From Halomonas sp. ALS9 (GTDB taxonomy: Bacteria > Pseudomonadota > Gammaproteobacteria > Pseudomonadales > Halomonadaceae): DNA of 64,000 nucleotides. The DNA is taken from NCBI RefSeq assembly GCF_001651035.1, contig NZ_LXRG01000192.1:1-64000 (forward strand), given 5' to 3'. A model generated the notes under the pieces. The model made no database searches, was not told the DNA's origin, and saw nothing but the letters and a program-made list of their open reading frames with translations. The stretch's first letter is position 1. Each line of letters opens with the position of its first letter. A program made the position numbers and the translations under genes. Positions 1 through 9,065 of this stretch are shown piece by piece.

Positions 1-46
1 CCTGCCGCCAGCGTTCAATCTGAGCCATGATCAAACTCTTCAGTTT
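1..46 (-). rRNA. rrs: 16S ribosomal RNA, 5' end only
   Basis: Read on the minus strand, the first 46 bases give the start of a bacterial 16S gene: AAACTGAAG followed by the universal 27F primer stretch AGAGTTTGATCATGGCTCAG and then ATTGAACGCTGGCGG. The mature 5' end is placed at 46 by analogy with the E. coli start AAATTGAAG. The rest of the operon lies outside the window to the left. Confidence 0.97.
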
Positions 47-215
47 ACAATCATTGTGATCCTTACTCGTCATCCGAAGATAACAAAAGCGGATCAAACT
101 TGGCTCAAGGTTCAAACGAATTCATTTCAATTTACATTGTCATGACCGCTTGCCTTGATATTTGGTGATTTGTCACCAACGTCAGCAAGCGCCCACATGA
201 ATTACCTGATCAAAT

Positions 216-226
216 TGTTAAAGAGC
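216..226 (-). promoter_or_regulatory. rrn leader boxA antitermination element
   Basis: The minus strand reads GCTCTTTAACA, which matches the E. coli rrn boxA (TGCTCTTTAACA) closely. It sits about 170 bases before the 16S 5' end, the expected place for the NusB/NusE-dependent antitermination signal. Just downstream in the transcript, positions 162-179 form a perfect 7-bp hairpin (TTGGTGA, 4-base loop). The remaining leader (47-161) shows no gene. Confidence 0.85.
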
Positions 227-297
227 TGTTTCGCTGAGATGACTGCTTGAGCCACCTTACAAACCGTTGAACTGGCTTGCCTCAGCGAGGAAAGCGT

Positions 298-325
298 ATT
301 CTACGCATTTCCTGGTGTTTGTCAA
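298..325 (-). promoter_or_regulatory. rrn promoter P2 (sigma-70 type)
   Basis: On the minus strand there is a TTGACA -35 box (320-325), a 16-bp spacer and a TAGAAT -10 box (298-303), followed by a GC-rich discriminator. The short spacer and GC-rich start region are typical of stringently controlled rRNA promoters. It would give a leader of about 245 bases before 16S. Confidence 0.75.
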
Positions 326-441
326 TCACTGTTTTTAGCGAATGAAGCGAGCAACAAAACTGCTCTAACCTCCTGACAAACCAAGGTTTTTACACCTTAT
401 GCACCGCTGGTAACGCTTGGCGTCCCCGGCAGCGGATGCGT

Positions 442-470
442 ACTTTACGGATTCGCTACCGGGTTGGCAA
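442..470 (-). promoter_or_regulatory. rrn promoter P1 with AT-rich upstream element
   Basis: On the minus strand a TTGCCA -35 box (465-470), a 17-bp spacer and a TAAAGT -10 box (442-447) are followed by a GC-rich discriminator. Immediately upstream (471-500) is an AT-rich tract, including the pssA stop region, that could act as an UP element. Together with the promoter at 298-325 it makes the usual tandem rrn promoter pair. No terminator is visible between pssA and this promoter, so pssA transcripts may run into the operon. Confidence 0.6.
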
Positions 471-499
471 GTGGTTTTGTAGAAACAAGGGTAAAAAAT

Positions 500-1447
500 T
501 TAACTCTTGGGTTTTGCCTTACGCATAATGGCTAAAACAGGGCCTGAAGCCACATAGGCGCCAAACAACAGTAGCAGCATTACAGAGGGTTCAACCGAGA
601 TCATTACAAAAGCCAGAACGATGGCCAGCAGCACAACAAAAGGTACCGGCTTTTTAAAGTCGAAATCTTTGAAGCTGTAGTAGCGGATATTACTCACCAT
701 CAGTACGCCTGCCGCTGCCACGACGACCAACATCAGCAGTTTGAACCCAAAAGCATCGGCGTCAAAACTATGAAAAGTCCATACACTGGCAGCCACTAGC
801 GCTGCTGCAGAAGGGCTTGGCAAGCCGATAAACCACTTCTTATCGACACTACCGATCTGAACATTGAAGCGCGCAAGGCGCAGTGCTGCGCAGGCCACGT
901 ACAGAAAGGCCACTACCCACCCCGTTTTACCTATATCTTGCAGAATCCAGGTAAAGGCAACTAAAGCAGGCGCCATACCAAAGGAGATCATGTCAGCCAA
1001 GCTGTCGTACTCAGCGCCGAATTCACTCTGCGTATTGGTCATACGTGCGACACGGCCATCTAAGCCATCCAGCACCATGGCAATAAAGATCGCGACGGCG
1101 GCCGAAGTAAACTCGCCATTGATACCAGCCACCACCGCAAAGAACCCAGCGAACAGTGCCGATGTGGTAAATAAGTTAGGCAGTAAATAGATACCCCGGC
1201 GACGTATCTTTTTGCCGTCTTCTACGGTCTCCTCGACCACTTCCGTCTCACGCAAGAAGGCGGCCGCCAAGTCTTCATTACCGCCTACTTCTGGCCGATC
1301 AGCACTATCAGGCTGAGCACTACCAGATTGAGTGCTGCCTGGCTGAGCAAGATCTGTCTGCGAAGCTCCCTCCTGACTTGGGCTTGAGTTTGGCTGATCT
1401 GAGCTTGAGTGCTCTTGATCGCGAGTGTCCTGTGTCATAGGTTTCAT
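500..1447 (-). CDS. pssA: CDP-diacylglycerol--serine O-phosphatidyltransferase
   Basis: This integral membrane enzyme joins CDP-diacylglycerol to L-serine to make phosphatidylserine, the precursor of phosphatidylethanolamine. The CDP-alcohol phosphatidyltransferase signature D-x2-DG-x2-AR-x8-G-x3-D-x3-D is complete at about residues 127-152, and about six hydrophobic segments follow. The N-terminal 80 residues are Ser/Gln/Pro-rich, variable and probably disordered. The ribosome site is weak, and a second ATG three codons in is possible. The length of 315 aa fits the PssA subclass II family with an extended N-terminus. The gene follows ilvH after a terminator; ilvC, which I recall lying between ilvH and pssA in related genomes, is not here. 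Confidence 0.93.
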   Translation of the reverse strand: MKPMTQDTRDQEHSSSDQPNSSPSQEGASQTDLAQPGSTQSGSAQPDSADRPEVGGNEDLAAAFLRETEVVEETVEDGKKIRRRGIYLLPNLFTTSALFAGFFAVVAGINGEFTSAAVAIFIAMVLDGLDGRVARMTNTQSEFGAEYDSLADMISFGMAPALVAFTWILQDIGKTGWVVAFLYVACAALRLARFNVQIGSVDKKWFIGLPSPSAAALVAASVWTFHSFDADAFGFKLLMLVVVAAAGVLMVSNIRYYSFKDFDFKKPVPFVVLLAIVLAFVMISVEPSVMLLLLFGAYVASGPVLAIMRKAKPKS

Positions 1448-1575
1448 CCATTAAAAGTGAAGTCACGGGAACAGTGATCGCTTTCATTCTACACGGTGAG
1501 TGCCACTCAGCCAGCCAATTGCAGTTGGACATAGGCAAACATAAGCGTAAAAGCGAACGACCATAAAGCCATTCA

Positions 1576-1616
1576 TAAAAAAACGCCGCCTCCATACAAA
1601 TCATGGAAACGGCGCT
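1576..1616 (-). terminator. Rho-independent terminator after ilvIH
   Basis: The minus strand forms an 11-bp stem (GCCGTTTCCAT with ATGGAGGCGGC, two G-U pairs) with a 6-7 base loop, followed by seven T residues. It begins about 35 bases past the ilvH stop, so it ends the ilvIH transcript and separates pssA as its own unit. Confidence 0.85.
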
Positions 1617-1649
1617 TTTACATCATTTAAAGCATTGCGCTACTCGCAC

Positions 1650-2141
1650 TTAGAGCGACAACACCTTATCGCCCCGAGCAATCCCAGAGACCCCGGTACG
1701 GGCGACCTCAAGAATGCCCACTGGTGCCATGGCCTGAAGGAAGGCATCCAGCTTGCCCGCGTCGCCGGTGATCTGCACGGTATACAGGCTGGGCGTTACG
1801 TCGACGATCTGCGCGCGGAAGATATCCACCGTGCGTTTGACCTCATCGCGGGCTGCACCCAATGCCTTCACTTTCACCAGCATCAGTTCGCGCTCGATAT
1901 GGTTGCCTTCGGTGAGATCCACCAGTTTGACCACATCAATCAGCTTATTGAGGTGCTTGGTGATCTGTTCAATCACCCGGTCATCGCCCACGGTAGTCAC
2001 CGTTAAGCGCGACAGCGACGGGTCTTCTGTAGGCGCTACGTTAAGCGTTTCGATGTTGAAGTTACGCTGGGAGAACAACCCGACTACACGTGACAGCGCA
2101 CCCGGTTCATTTTCTAACAGAATCGAGATGATATGACGCAT
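1650..2141 (-). CDS. ilvH: Acetolactate synthase small (regulatory) subunit
   Basis: This is the regulatory subunit of acetohydroxyacid synthase, which stimulates the catalytic subunit and confers feedback inhibition by valine. The N-terminal ACT domain (about residues 3-78) opens with MRHIISILLENEPGALSRV, including the NEPG loop where valine binds in the E. coli enzyme. A C-terminal ACT-like domain fills residues 80-163. The 163-aa length matches E. coli IlvH (163 aa). The start codon abuts the ilvI stop (shared base at 2141), so the two subunits are translationally coupled. Confidence 0.96.
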   Translation of the reverse strand: MRHIISILLENEPGALSRVVGLFSQRNFNIETLNVAPTEDPSLSRLTVTTVGDDRVIEQITKHLNKLIDVVKLVDLTEGNHIERELMLVKVKALGAARDEVKRTVDIFRAQIVDVTPSLYTVQITGDAGKLDAFLQAMAPVGILEVARTGVSGIARGDKVLSL

Positions 2142-3865
2142 CAGGTACGCTCCGTTTTAGACAGCAGCATGTCGCGCATGGCGCCTAACGGCACCTGCAT
2201 CGGATAGACGTGCTCATGGGGGTCGACCTTCACGTCAAGAAACACCAGCTCGTGCTTGTTAGCAAAGGCACGCTCTAGCGCAGGCTCCAACTCGTCAAGG
2301 GTATTGACGGTAATCGCGGTAAATCCATACGCTTCAATCAACATATGAAAGTCCGGCAGCGACTCCATATAGGAGTGCGCGTGGCGCGACTTATAGTTCA
2401 AGTCTTGCCACTGGCGCACCATACCCAGCGACGCATTGTTAAGATTGACGATCTTAACGCCTACCCCGTACTGCTTACAGGTGGAGAGCTCCTGCATCAT
2501 CATCTGGAAGCTGCCTTCACCGGTCACGCACACCACGTCATCATCCGGGAAGTTCTGTTTGATACCCATCGCAGCGGGGAAGCCAAAGCCCATGGTGCCC
2601 AAACCACCGGAGGTAATCAGCCGGTTGGGTTTATCAAACTTGTAATACTGAGCGGCAAACATCTGGTGCTGCCCTACGTCAGTGGTCACATAAGCTTCGC
2701 CCCGCGTGACGCGACATAGCGCTTCGATCACTTCCTGGGGCTTGAGCACCTCACCCTGCTTGGAAGGCTCATAAAGCTTGCCTTCTCGGTCGGCGCGCCA
2801 GCCATCGATCTTCTCCCACCACTCGGTTAGCGCTTCAGGATGGGCGATTTCGTGCCCTTGCACCAAGCTGATCATCTCGTTGATAACGCTGGACGCCGGG
2901 CCTACGATCGGCACATCGGCACGCACCGTTTTAGAGATCGAGCTTGGGTCAACGTCTACATGAATGATCTTGGCGGTCGGGCAGAACTTCGACGTGCTGT
3001 TGGTCACGCGGTCGTCAAAACGTGCCCCGATGGCAATAATCAAGTCGGCGTGGTGCATGGCCATGTTGGATTCATAGGAGCCGTGCATACCCAGCCAACC
3101 CAAACACTGGCGGTCACTTTGCGGATACGCGCCGATGCCCATCAGCGTGGTGGTAATCGGGTAACCCAGCTGTTTGACCAGATCGGTCAAACCTTCGCTG
3201 GCTTTACCCGTGACCACGCCGCCACCGGTATAGAATACCGGGCGTTTGGCTTTGAGTATCATCTCAACGGCTTTTTTAATCTGTCCCGTGTGGCCACGCG
3301 TAACCGGGTTGTACGAGCGCATCTTGACCTTTTTCGGATAGACGTACTCGTAGCGCTCGGTGGGTGCGGTCATATCTTTAGGAATATCGACCACCACCGG
3401 GCCAGGACGCCCAGTCGCCGCTAAATAGAAGGCCTTTTTGAGCACTTCCGGGATTTCAGCCGGGTGACGAATCGAGAAGCTATGCTTCACAATCGGGCGT
3501 GTCACACCGACGATATCGGTTTCCTGGAAGGCGTCTTCACCGATCAGATGGCTCGCCACTTGGCCACACAGCACGACCATAGGAATCGAGTCCATGTAGG
3601 CGGTAGCAATGCCGGTAACGGCGTTGGTGGCCCCGGGGCCGGAAGTGACCAATACGCAGCCGGGCTTACCCGAAGCGCGGGCATAGCCGTCGGCAGCGTG
3701 GGTAGCCGCTTGCTCGTGACGCACTAGGATGTGCTTCACTTTGTCCTGACGGAAGAGTGCATCGTAAATATGCAGCGCTGCACCGCCGGGATAACCATAA
3801 ATGTATTCGATGCCCTCATCTTGCAAGAAGCGGGCGATCATATCTGCGCCGGAAAGCAGTTCCAC
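2141..3865 (-). CDS. ilvI: Acetolactate synthase large (catalytic) subunit
   Basis: This thiamine-diphosphate and FAD enzyme condenses pyruvate into acetolactate, or pyruvate and 2-oxobutyrate into acetohydroxybutyrate, the first common step of branched-chain amino-acid synthesis. The catalytic glutamate is in RHEQAATHAADGYAR (Glu51), and the ThDP/Mg site is the GEGSF...N motif near residue 445. I chose the GTG at 3865, which has AGGGGAG seven bases upstream. This gives 574 aa, the same as E. coli IlvI, and the protein begins (M)ELLSGADMI. An upstream start at 3907 lacks a ribosome site and would add non-homologous residues. It forms an operon with ilvH. Confidence 0.95.
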   Translation of the reverse strand: MELLSGADMIARFLQDEGIEYIYGYPGGAALHIYDALFRQDKVKHILVRHEQAATHAADGYARASGKPGCVLVTSGPGATNAVTGIATAYMDSIPMVVLCGQVASHLIGEDAFQETDIVGVTRPIVKHSFSIRHPAEIPEVLKKAFYLAATGRPGPVVVDIPKDMTAPTERYEYVYPKKVKMRSYNPVTRGHTGQIKKAVEMILKAKRPVFYTGGGVVTGKASEGLTDLVKQLGYPITTTLMGIGAYPQSDRQCLGWLGMHGSYESNMAMHHADLIIAIGARFDDRVTNSTSKFCPTAKIIHVDVDPSSISKTVRADVPIVGPASSVINEMISLVQGHEIAHPEALTEWWEKIDGWRADREGKLYEPSKQGEVLKPQEVIEALCRVTRGEAYVTTDVGQHQMFAAQYYKFDKPNRLITSGGLGTMGFGFPAAMGIKQNFPDDDVVCVTGEGSFQMMMQELSTCKQYGVGVKIVNLNNASLGMVRQWQDLNYKSRHAHSYMESLPDFHMLIEAYGFTAITVNTLDELEPALERAFANKHELVFLDVKVDPHEHVYPMQVPLGAMRDMLLSKTERT

Positions 3866-4229
3866 TGTATTTCTCCCCTGGAGGTCTCGAGTGCGATCCG
3901 TACCCAACTGGGCACGGTGTCGAGTGCGGCGGTATGCCGCTGTCGGCCCTAGCCGACACCTGATGCCAAACCCTGGCAGGAGGCCCGGTTAGGGCCTGCA
4001 CTCTTATCGGAAGCGAGTGAATTATGTCGACATAAATCACCCGCTCCCTTTCACGGCAGTTCGCCGTGTCGGGGCGTTGGCCAGGTTGGGCGGTTAGCCC
4101 AAGCCCGGAAGTCCTTCGGCGGGTAGAGGCCTTCGCCTACCCTTCGCGCGGGAGTTAGGGGTTGCCCGTTGAGTCCGCGCCCGCAAATCAGGAACCGACA
4201 AGATTCCATTAGCGCCCTCAGCCTGTCAA
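3866..4229 (-). promoter_or_regulatory. ilvIH promoter and long structured leader
   Basis: On the minus strand TTGACA (4224-4229), a 17-bp spacer and GAATCT (4201-4206) form a plausible sigma-70 promoter. It leaves an untranslated leader of over 300 bases before the ilvI GTG. The leader is rich in short inverted repeats, for example GGTGTCG paired with CGACACC between about 3910 and 3960. I found no short leader peptide rich in Leu, Ile or Val codons, so classical attenuation is not supported. An Lrp-type or RNA-structure control is possible but not shown. Confidence 0.45.
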
Positions 4230-4272
4230 CCTCCGATCAGGCCAAACGCAACAAAGGTCGCAAGAAGCGATT

Positions 4273-4303
4273 AAAAAAGCCCCGTCAGCGAGGCTAACGG
4301 GGC
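4273..4303 (-). terminator. Rho-independent terminator after clpB
   Basis: The minus strand reads GCCCCGT...ACGGGGC as a 7-bp GC stem with an 11-base loop that can pair further, followed by six T residues. It lies about 50 bases past the clpB stop. The plus strand also carries a T run after the stem, so it could work in both directions. Confidence 0.85.
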
Positions 4304-4352
4304 TTTTTCCCTATTCAATTGCGCGAAATGGCGGGATCAGCCGTAGCATCAA

Positions 4353-6950
4353 TTATGAGCTAAACACCAACTTGCCCTCTGCCGCGTTGATATGGATGGT
4401 GTCTCCTGGGGTAAATTTGCCCCCCAGCAGATCCTGCGCCAGCGGATTCTCAATGCGGCTCTGAATCGCCCGCTTGAGTGGCCGCGCCCCATATACCGGG
4501 TCGAAGCCCACCACCGCCAGTTGCGCCATCGCTTCAGGGCTGACCTCAAGCTTCAAGTCGTGTTCGGCAAGGCGTAACTTCAAGCGCTCAAGCTGAATAC
4601 CGGCAATCGCTTGAATTTGCTCTTGGCCAAGCGCGTGGAACACCACCACTTCATCGATGCGGTTAATGAGTTCAGGGCGGAAGTGGTTGCCCACCACCTC
4701 CATGACCCTATTTTTCATCAGCTCGTAGTCACTATCTTTATCAGCACTAACGTCACCACCCATGCGCTGGATAATGTCCGAGCCCATGTTAGAGGTCATC
4801 ACGATCACGGTATTACGGAAATCCACCGTGCGGCCCTGGCCGTCGGTTAAGCGGCCGTCTTCCAACACCTGCAGCAGGATATTGAAAACATCCGGGTGGG
4901 CTTTCTCCACCTCATCCAGCAGCAGCACCGAGTAAGGTTTGCGGCGCACGGCCTCAGTTAAGTAGCCACCCTCTTCATAGCCGACGTAGCCGGGAGGCGC
5001 ACCGATCAAGCGGGCCACGGAATGCTTCTCCATAAACTCCGACATATCGATACGCACCATCGCTTCTTCGGTATCAAAGAGGAAGTTGGCCAGCGATTTA
5101 CACAGCTCGGTTTTACCCACCCCGGTGGGGCCGAGGAACAGGAATGAACCGTTGGGGCGGTTAGGATCGGAAAGACCGGCTCGTGAGCGGCGCACCGCGT
5201 TGGCCACCGCTTCAACGGCTTCCTCCTGACCGATTACCCGCTGGTGCAGCGCCTCTTCCATGCGCAGCAGCTTGTCCCGCTCACCTTCAAGCATTTTGGA
5301 GACCGGAATGCCTGTCCAGCGGGACACCACCTCGGCGATCTCCTCTTCTGTCACATTGGAACGCAGCAGTTGGTGGCTGGAGGTATCCGCTTCGCCCTCA
5401 CCGCTTTCGGCAATTCTTTTCTCGAGCTCGGGAATCTTACCGTACTGAATTTCCGACATGCGGCCTAGGTCGCCCTGACGGCGAGCCTGTTCCAAATCAA
5501 GCCGAGCTTGCTCCAAATCGGCCTTAAACTGCGCAGCCCCCTGAATGCTGGCTTTTTCGGCTTTCCAAATTTCATCAAGATCAGCGTATTCGCGTTCTAA
5601 CTCGTGAATCTGGGTGCTCAGTGCTTCCAGACGTTTCTTGCTCGCTTCATCGGTCTCTTTCTTAAGCGCTTCCCGCTCCATTTTAAGTTGGATCAAGCGG
5701 CGATCAAGGCGATCCATCGATTCCGGCTTGGAGTCCAGCTCCATACGAATCCTTGATGCTGCCTCATCGATTAAATCGATGGCTTTATCGGGCAGTTGGC
5801 GATCGGTGATATACCGTGTCGATAGCTTGGCCGCGGCAATAATAGCGGAGTCGGTAATATCCACGCCGTGGTGAACTTCGTAGCGCTCTTTTAGGCCGCG
5901 CAGGATCGCCACGGTGTCTTCTTCGGAAGGCTCATCCACCAACACCTTCTGAAAGCGGCGTTCAAGCGCAGCATCTTTCTCAATGTACTTACGGTACTCA
6001 TCAAGAGTGGTAGCGCCCACGCAGTGCAGCTCACCGCGGGCCAGGGCAGGTTTGAGCATATTGCCCGCGTCCATGGCACCTTCGGCTTTACCAGCGCCGA
6101 CCATAGTGTGCAGCTCATCGATAAACAGAATTACCCGCCCCTCTTCCTGGGAGAGCTCCTTGAGTACCGCTTTCAAGCGTTCTTCAAATTCACCGCGGAA
6201 CTTGGCACCTGCCAGTAGCGAGCCCATATCCAGCGAGAGCACGCGCTTATCTTTTAAGCCTTCAGGTACTTCGCCGTTCACGATGCGCTGGGCCAAGCCT
6301 TCGACAATGGCGGTTTTACCTACGCCCGGCTCGCCGATGAGTACCGGATTGTTTTTGGTGCGCCGCTGCAGCACTTGAATCGTGCGACGAATTTCATCGT
6401 CGCGGCCGATCACCGGGTCAAGTTTGCCGTCCAGCGCGCGCTGAGTCAGATCCATGGTGTATTTATTCAACGCTTCACGCTGATCTTCTGCGTTAGCGTC
6501 GTCCACCGTGGCACCGCCGCGTAGGCTATTAATAGCCGCTTCGAGAGATTTACGGTTGATGCCCGCTTCTTTAAGCAGCTTGGTAATCGCTGAATTCATT
6601 TCCAGCGCCGCTAATAGAACGAGCTCACTGGCGATAAACTGATCACCGCGCTTCTGCGCTTCGCGATCAGTTAAATTAAACAGTTTGATGAAATCACGTG
6701 ACGGCTGCACTTCACCATCGAACTGCCCCACTTTGGGCAAGTTATCCAACTGCTGCACCAAACCATCACGCAGGCGCGAAGGGCTGCCCTCGGCTTTTTC
6801 AATCAGGGCTTTAATACCGGTGTCTTTGGTGTCGAGCAGGGCTAGCAGCAAATGGGCGGGGTCTAGCTGATTATGGCCGCGACCCACGGCCAGCGACTGC
6901 GCCTCGGCAATCGCGCTCTGGAGCTTGGCGGTAAATTTATCAAAACGCAT
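4353..6950 (-). CDS. clpB: Disaggregase chaperone ClpB
   Basis: This cytoplasmic AAA+ hexamer works with DnaK/DnaJ/GrpE to pull proteins out of aggregates after heat or osmotic stress. The order is an N-terminal double Clp-N domain (residues 1-145), AAA-1 with Walker A GEPGVGKT at about 206, the coiled-coil middle domain (about 405-525) that separates ClpB from ClpA, and AAA-2 with Walker A GPTGVGKT near 605. The 865-aa length is normal. The start at 6950 has AGGAGG just upstream; an ORF extension of 20 codons to 7010 is not supported. This is the housekeeping copy; the T6SS paralogue TssH lies at 47,761-50,382. Confidence 0.97.
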   Translation of the reverse strand: MRFDKFTAKLQSAIAEAQSLAVGRGHNQLDPAHLLLALLDTKDTGIKALIEKAEGSPSRLRDGLVQQLDNLPKVGQFDGEVQPSRDFIKLFNLTDREAQKRGDQFIASELVLLAALEMNSAITKLLKEAGINRKSLEAAINSLRGGATVDDANAEDQREALNKYTMDLTQRALDGKLDPVIGRDDEIRRTIQVLQRRTKNNPVLIGEPGVGKTAIVEGLAQRIVNGEVPEGLKDKRVLSLDMGSLLAGAKFRGEFEERLKAVLKELSQEEGRVILFIDELHTMVGAGKAEGAMDAGNMLKPALARGELHCVGATTLDEYRKYIEKDAALERRFQKVLVDEPSEEDTVAILRGLKERYEVHHGVDITDSAIIAAAKLSTRYITDRQLPDKAIDLIDEAASRIRMELDSKPESMDRLDRRLIQLKMEREALKKETDEASKKRLEALSTQIHELEREYADLDEIWKAEKASIQGAAQFKADLEQARLDLEQARRQGDLGRMSEIQYGKIPELEKRIAESGEGEADTSSHQLLRSNVTEEEIAEVVSRWTGIPVSKMLEGERDKLLRMEEALHQRVIGQEEAVEAVANAVRRSRAGLSDPNRPNGSFLFLGPTGVGKTELCKSLANFLFDTEEAMVRIDMSEFMEKHSVARLIGAPPGYVGYEEGGYLTEAVRRKPYSVLLLDEVEKAHPDVFNILLQVLEDGRLTDGQGRTVDFRNTVIVMTSNMGSDIIQRMGGDVSADKDSDYELMKNRVMEVVGNHFRPELINRIDEVVVFHALGQEQIQAIAGIQLERLKLRLAEHDLKLEVSPEAMAQLAVVGFDPVYGARPLKRAIQSRIENPLAQDLLGGKFTPGDTIHINAAEGKLVFSS

Positions 6951-7043
6951 GGAATTCCTCCTGGGGTAGCCGTGCGTTTGGACGCACCGCGTGACCCGAT
7001 AACGTGTCATTAGACGTGCTAAATCACTCTTAGCTTGACAAGT

Positions 7044-7072
7044 TAAATGGCGTCAGTTCGACGCTTTTCAAG
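7044..7072 (-). promoter_or_regulatory. Sigma-32 (heat-shock) promoter of clpB
   Basis: The minus strand shows CTTGAAA (7066-7072), a 13-base spacer and CGCCATTTA (7044-7052). This compares well with the RpoH consensus CTTGAAA-N13-14-CCCCATNT. It lies about 95 bases before the clpB ATG, which fits the heat-shock control expected for clpB. Confidence 0.8.
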
Positions 7073-7117
7073 AGGTGGCGGCGTAAACCGATGGCTTAAA
7101 GGAGGCTTTTATTAACG

Positions 7118-7873
7118 TTAATTGATCCAGATCACGCTGGCCATACGACCTGTCTTACCACCATCGCGTCGGTAGGAGTAGAAGCGCGATTCGCAGGCGG
7201 TGCAGAAGTGACCGCCGCTAATGTGATTGACGCCCAACGCCTCTAACCGAAAACGCGCCAGCCGATATAAGTCGGCCATGTAATGCCCCAGCCGATAAGG
7301 GCTATGGTCAAAGGCGTCAGCGGTATCTGGATGAACGGCAACAAAGGCGCCGTAGACTTCTGGCCCAACTTCAAACTGGGCGTTGGAGATCGCAGGCCCT
7401 AACCAGACCAAAATATCGTCAGGATCAGTGTTCATGGCCGCGATAGTCGCTTCCAGCACGCCGCCCGCCAGGCCGCGCCAGCCGGCATGGGCCACCGCCA
7501 CCTGGGTACCCGCTCGATTGCAGAACATCACCGGTAGGCAGTCGGCTGTTAACACTACACAGGCGTACTCATTGGACGTGGCAATAGCCGCATCCGCATC
7601 GGCAGCCTCGGACTGATAACCCTGCTGCACACGGGCGCCATGGGTCTGATTCAGCCACAGCAGAGGCCGCTCATCGCCAACTTCCTTGTGCAGCAAACGA
7701 CGACACAGCGCCACATGATCCGCATTATCGCCAACATGGGAAGCGGTATTAAAGGCGGCGAAATCACCCTGGCTAGGCCCCGATTCACGGGTCGTCACAA
7801 AGGCACGCACATTGGTCGGCGCTGGCCAATCAGGCTCTAAAAGCGTTGGCCGTAAATTAATGGCATCGCTCAT
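7118..7873 (-). CDS. pgeF: Peptidoglycan editing factor / multicopper-type purine nucleosidase
   Basis: This is a YfiH (DUF152, Cu-oxidase_4) family protein. Family members have been reported to act on purine nucleosides and, in E. coli, to remove mis-incorporated amino acids from peptidoglycan precursors. The metal-binding set is visible: His78 in NQTHG, Cys112 in TADCLP and His129 in AHAGWRGL. The 251-aa length is usual. The start overlaps the rluD stop by four bases (ATGA), so it is translated from the rluD message, a pairing common in gammaproteobacteria. Confidence 0.92.
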   Translation of the reverse strand: MSDAINLRPTLLEPDWPAPTNVRAFVTTRESGPSQGDFAAFNTASHVGDNADHVALCRRLLHKEVGDERPLLWLNQTHGARVQQGYQSEAADADAAIATSNEYACVVLTADCLPVMFCNRAGTQVAVAHAGWRGLAGGVLEATIAAMNTDPDDILVWLGPAISNAQFEVGPEVYGAFVAVHPDTADAFDHSPYRLGHYMADLYRLARFRLEALGVNHISGGHFCTACESRFYSYRRDGGKTGRMASVIWIN

Positions 7874-8829
7874 CGCATCGTCTCATTATCTTCGCGCAGG
7901 TAATCCAACAACATTAACAAATCATCGGGGAGGTCTGACTGAAAGGTTAATGTTTCGCCGCTCACCGGGTGCTTGAAAATCAACTTACGCGCGTGCAAAG
8001 CCTGACGTGGAAACTCACGCAGAATCTCCTTCAACGGCTCGGCGGCGCCCGGCGGCAGCTTGGCACGGCCGCCGTACATGGGATCACCAATTAAGGGGAG
8101 TCGAACATGCGCCATATGCACACGAATTTGGTGGGTGCGCCCCGTTTCCAATTTGCAACGCACATGGGTATGAGCACGGAAACGCTCAACCACGCGGAAA
8201 TGGGTAATCGCAGGCTTACCGGCTGTGGTCACCGCCTGACGCTTGCGATCTTTAGAATGACGGCCAATAGGCGCATCGATAGTGCTACCCGACACCGGCT
8301 TACCAATCACCACTGCATCGTACTGGCGTGACACGCTGCGCGCCTGCAGCTGTTCTACTAGGGCCGTTTGGGCGGGCAGCGTTTTAGCCACCATCATCAA
8401 CCCCGTGGTGTCTTTGTCCAAGCGATGAACAATGCCTGCACGGGGCACTTCGGCAAGTGCCGGGTGATGGTGCAACAAGGCATTTAACAGCGTGCCATCC
8501 GGGTTGCCTGCGGCAGGATGCACGACCATGCCAGCCGCTTTGTTGATCACCATCAGCGTTTCATCTTCGTAGACGATATCCAGCGCAATATCCTGCGCTT
8601 CAAAGCGCGTATCGTCTTCGATGGTCGCTTGAAGCGCCAACACTTCATGGCCATGTAGCTTGGCTTTCGGCTTGGCTTGTGCGCCATCCACCGTCAACTC
8701 ACCGGCGTTAATCCACGCTTTTAAGCGCTCACGGGAGTAATCACTGAACAACTCAGCCGCCGCTTGGTCTAACCGCGCACCGGCTAACGTAGCGGGTACG
8801 CGCTGCGTGTCTTCAACTATACGAGTCAT
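7870..8829 (-). CDS. rluD: 23S rRNA pseudouridine synthase D
   Basis: It makes pseudouridines at 1911, 1915 and 1917 of 23S rRNA, in helix 69. An N-terminal S4 RNA-binding domain (about residues 15-75) is followed by the RsuA/RluA catalytic domain with Asp138 in HRLDKDTTGL. I set the start at the ATG at 8829, giving 319 aa (E. coli RluD is 326). The open frame continues to 9291 but that stretch has no family similarity and overlaps the divergent bamD. The ribosome site is weak. It is divergent from bamD, as in many gammaproteobacteria, and coupled to pgeF. Confidence 0.94.
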   Translation of the reverse strand: MTRIVEDTQRVPATLAGARLDQAAAELFSDYSRERLKAWINAGELTVDGAQAKPKAKLHGHEVLALQATIEDDTRFEAQDIALDIVYEDETLMVINKAAGMVVHPAAGNPDGTLLNALLHHHPALAEVPRAGIVHRLDKDTTGLMMVAKTLPAQTALVEQLQARSVSRQYDAVVIGKPVSGSTIDAPIGRHSKDRKRQAVTTAGKPAITHFRVVERFRAHTHVRCKLETGRTHQIRVHMAHVRLPLIGDPMYGGRAKLPPGAAEPLKEILREFPRQALHARKLIFKHPVSGETLTFQSDLPDDLLMLLDYLREDNETMR

Positions 8830-9065
8830 GAAAAACCCATTCGAGACATGTAAAACCTCTTTAAAAGACGCAAAAACCCCAGCAAGGCGAAAAATCAGCC
8901 CCAGCATGGAAAAATAAGCGTTTACGACACCCGACGAAACGTCGCTAAGCCTGCGTTTTAAGCCGAGGTGTTTTATAGTGGGCGGACTGAGACCTATTCT
9001 ACCATTTCTACTTATGGCCATCGTCGCTTTTTGGTGATTGAGGCTTGTTTGCAACGAGGATGATG

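Noticed and set aside
3816-4040. 74-codon frame as an ilv leader peptide
   Set aside because: It runs into ilvI in another frame, has no ribosome site and no run of Leu, Ile or Val codons.
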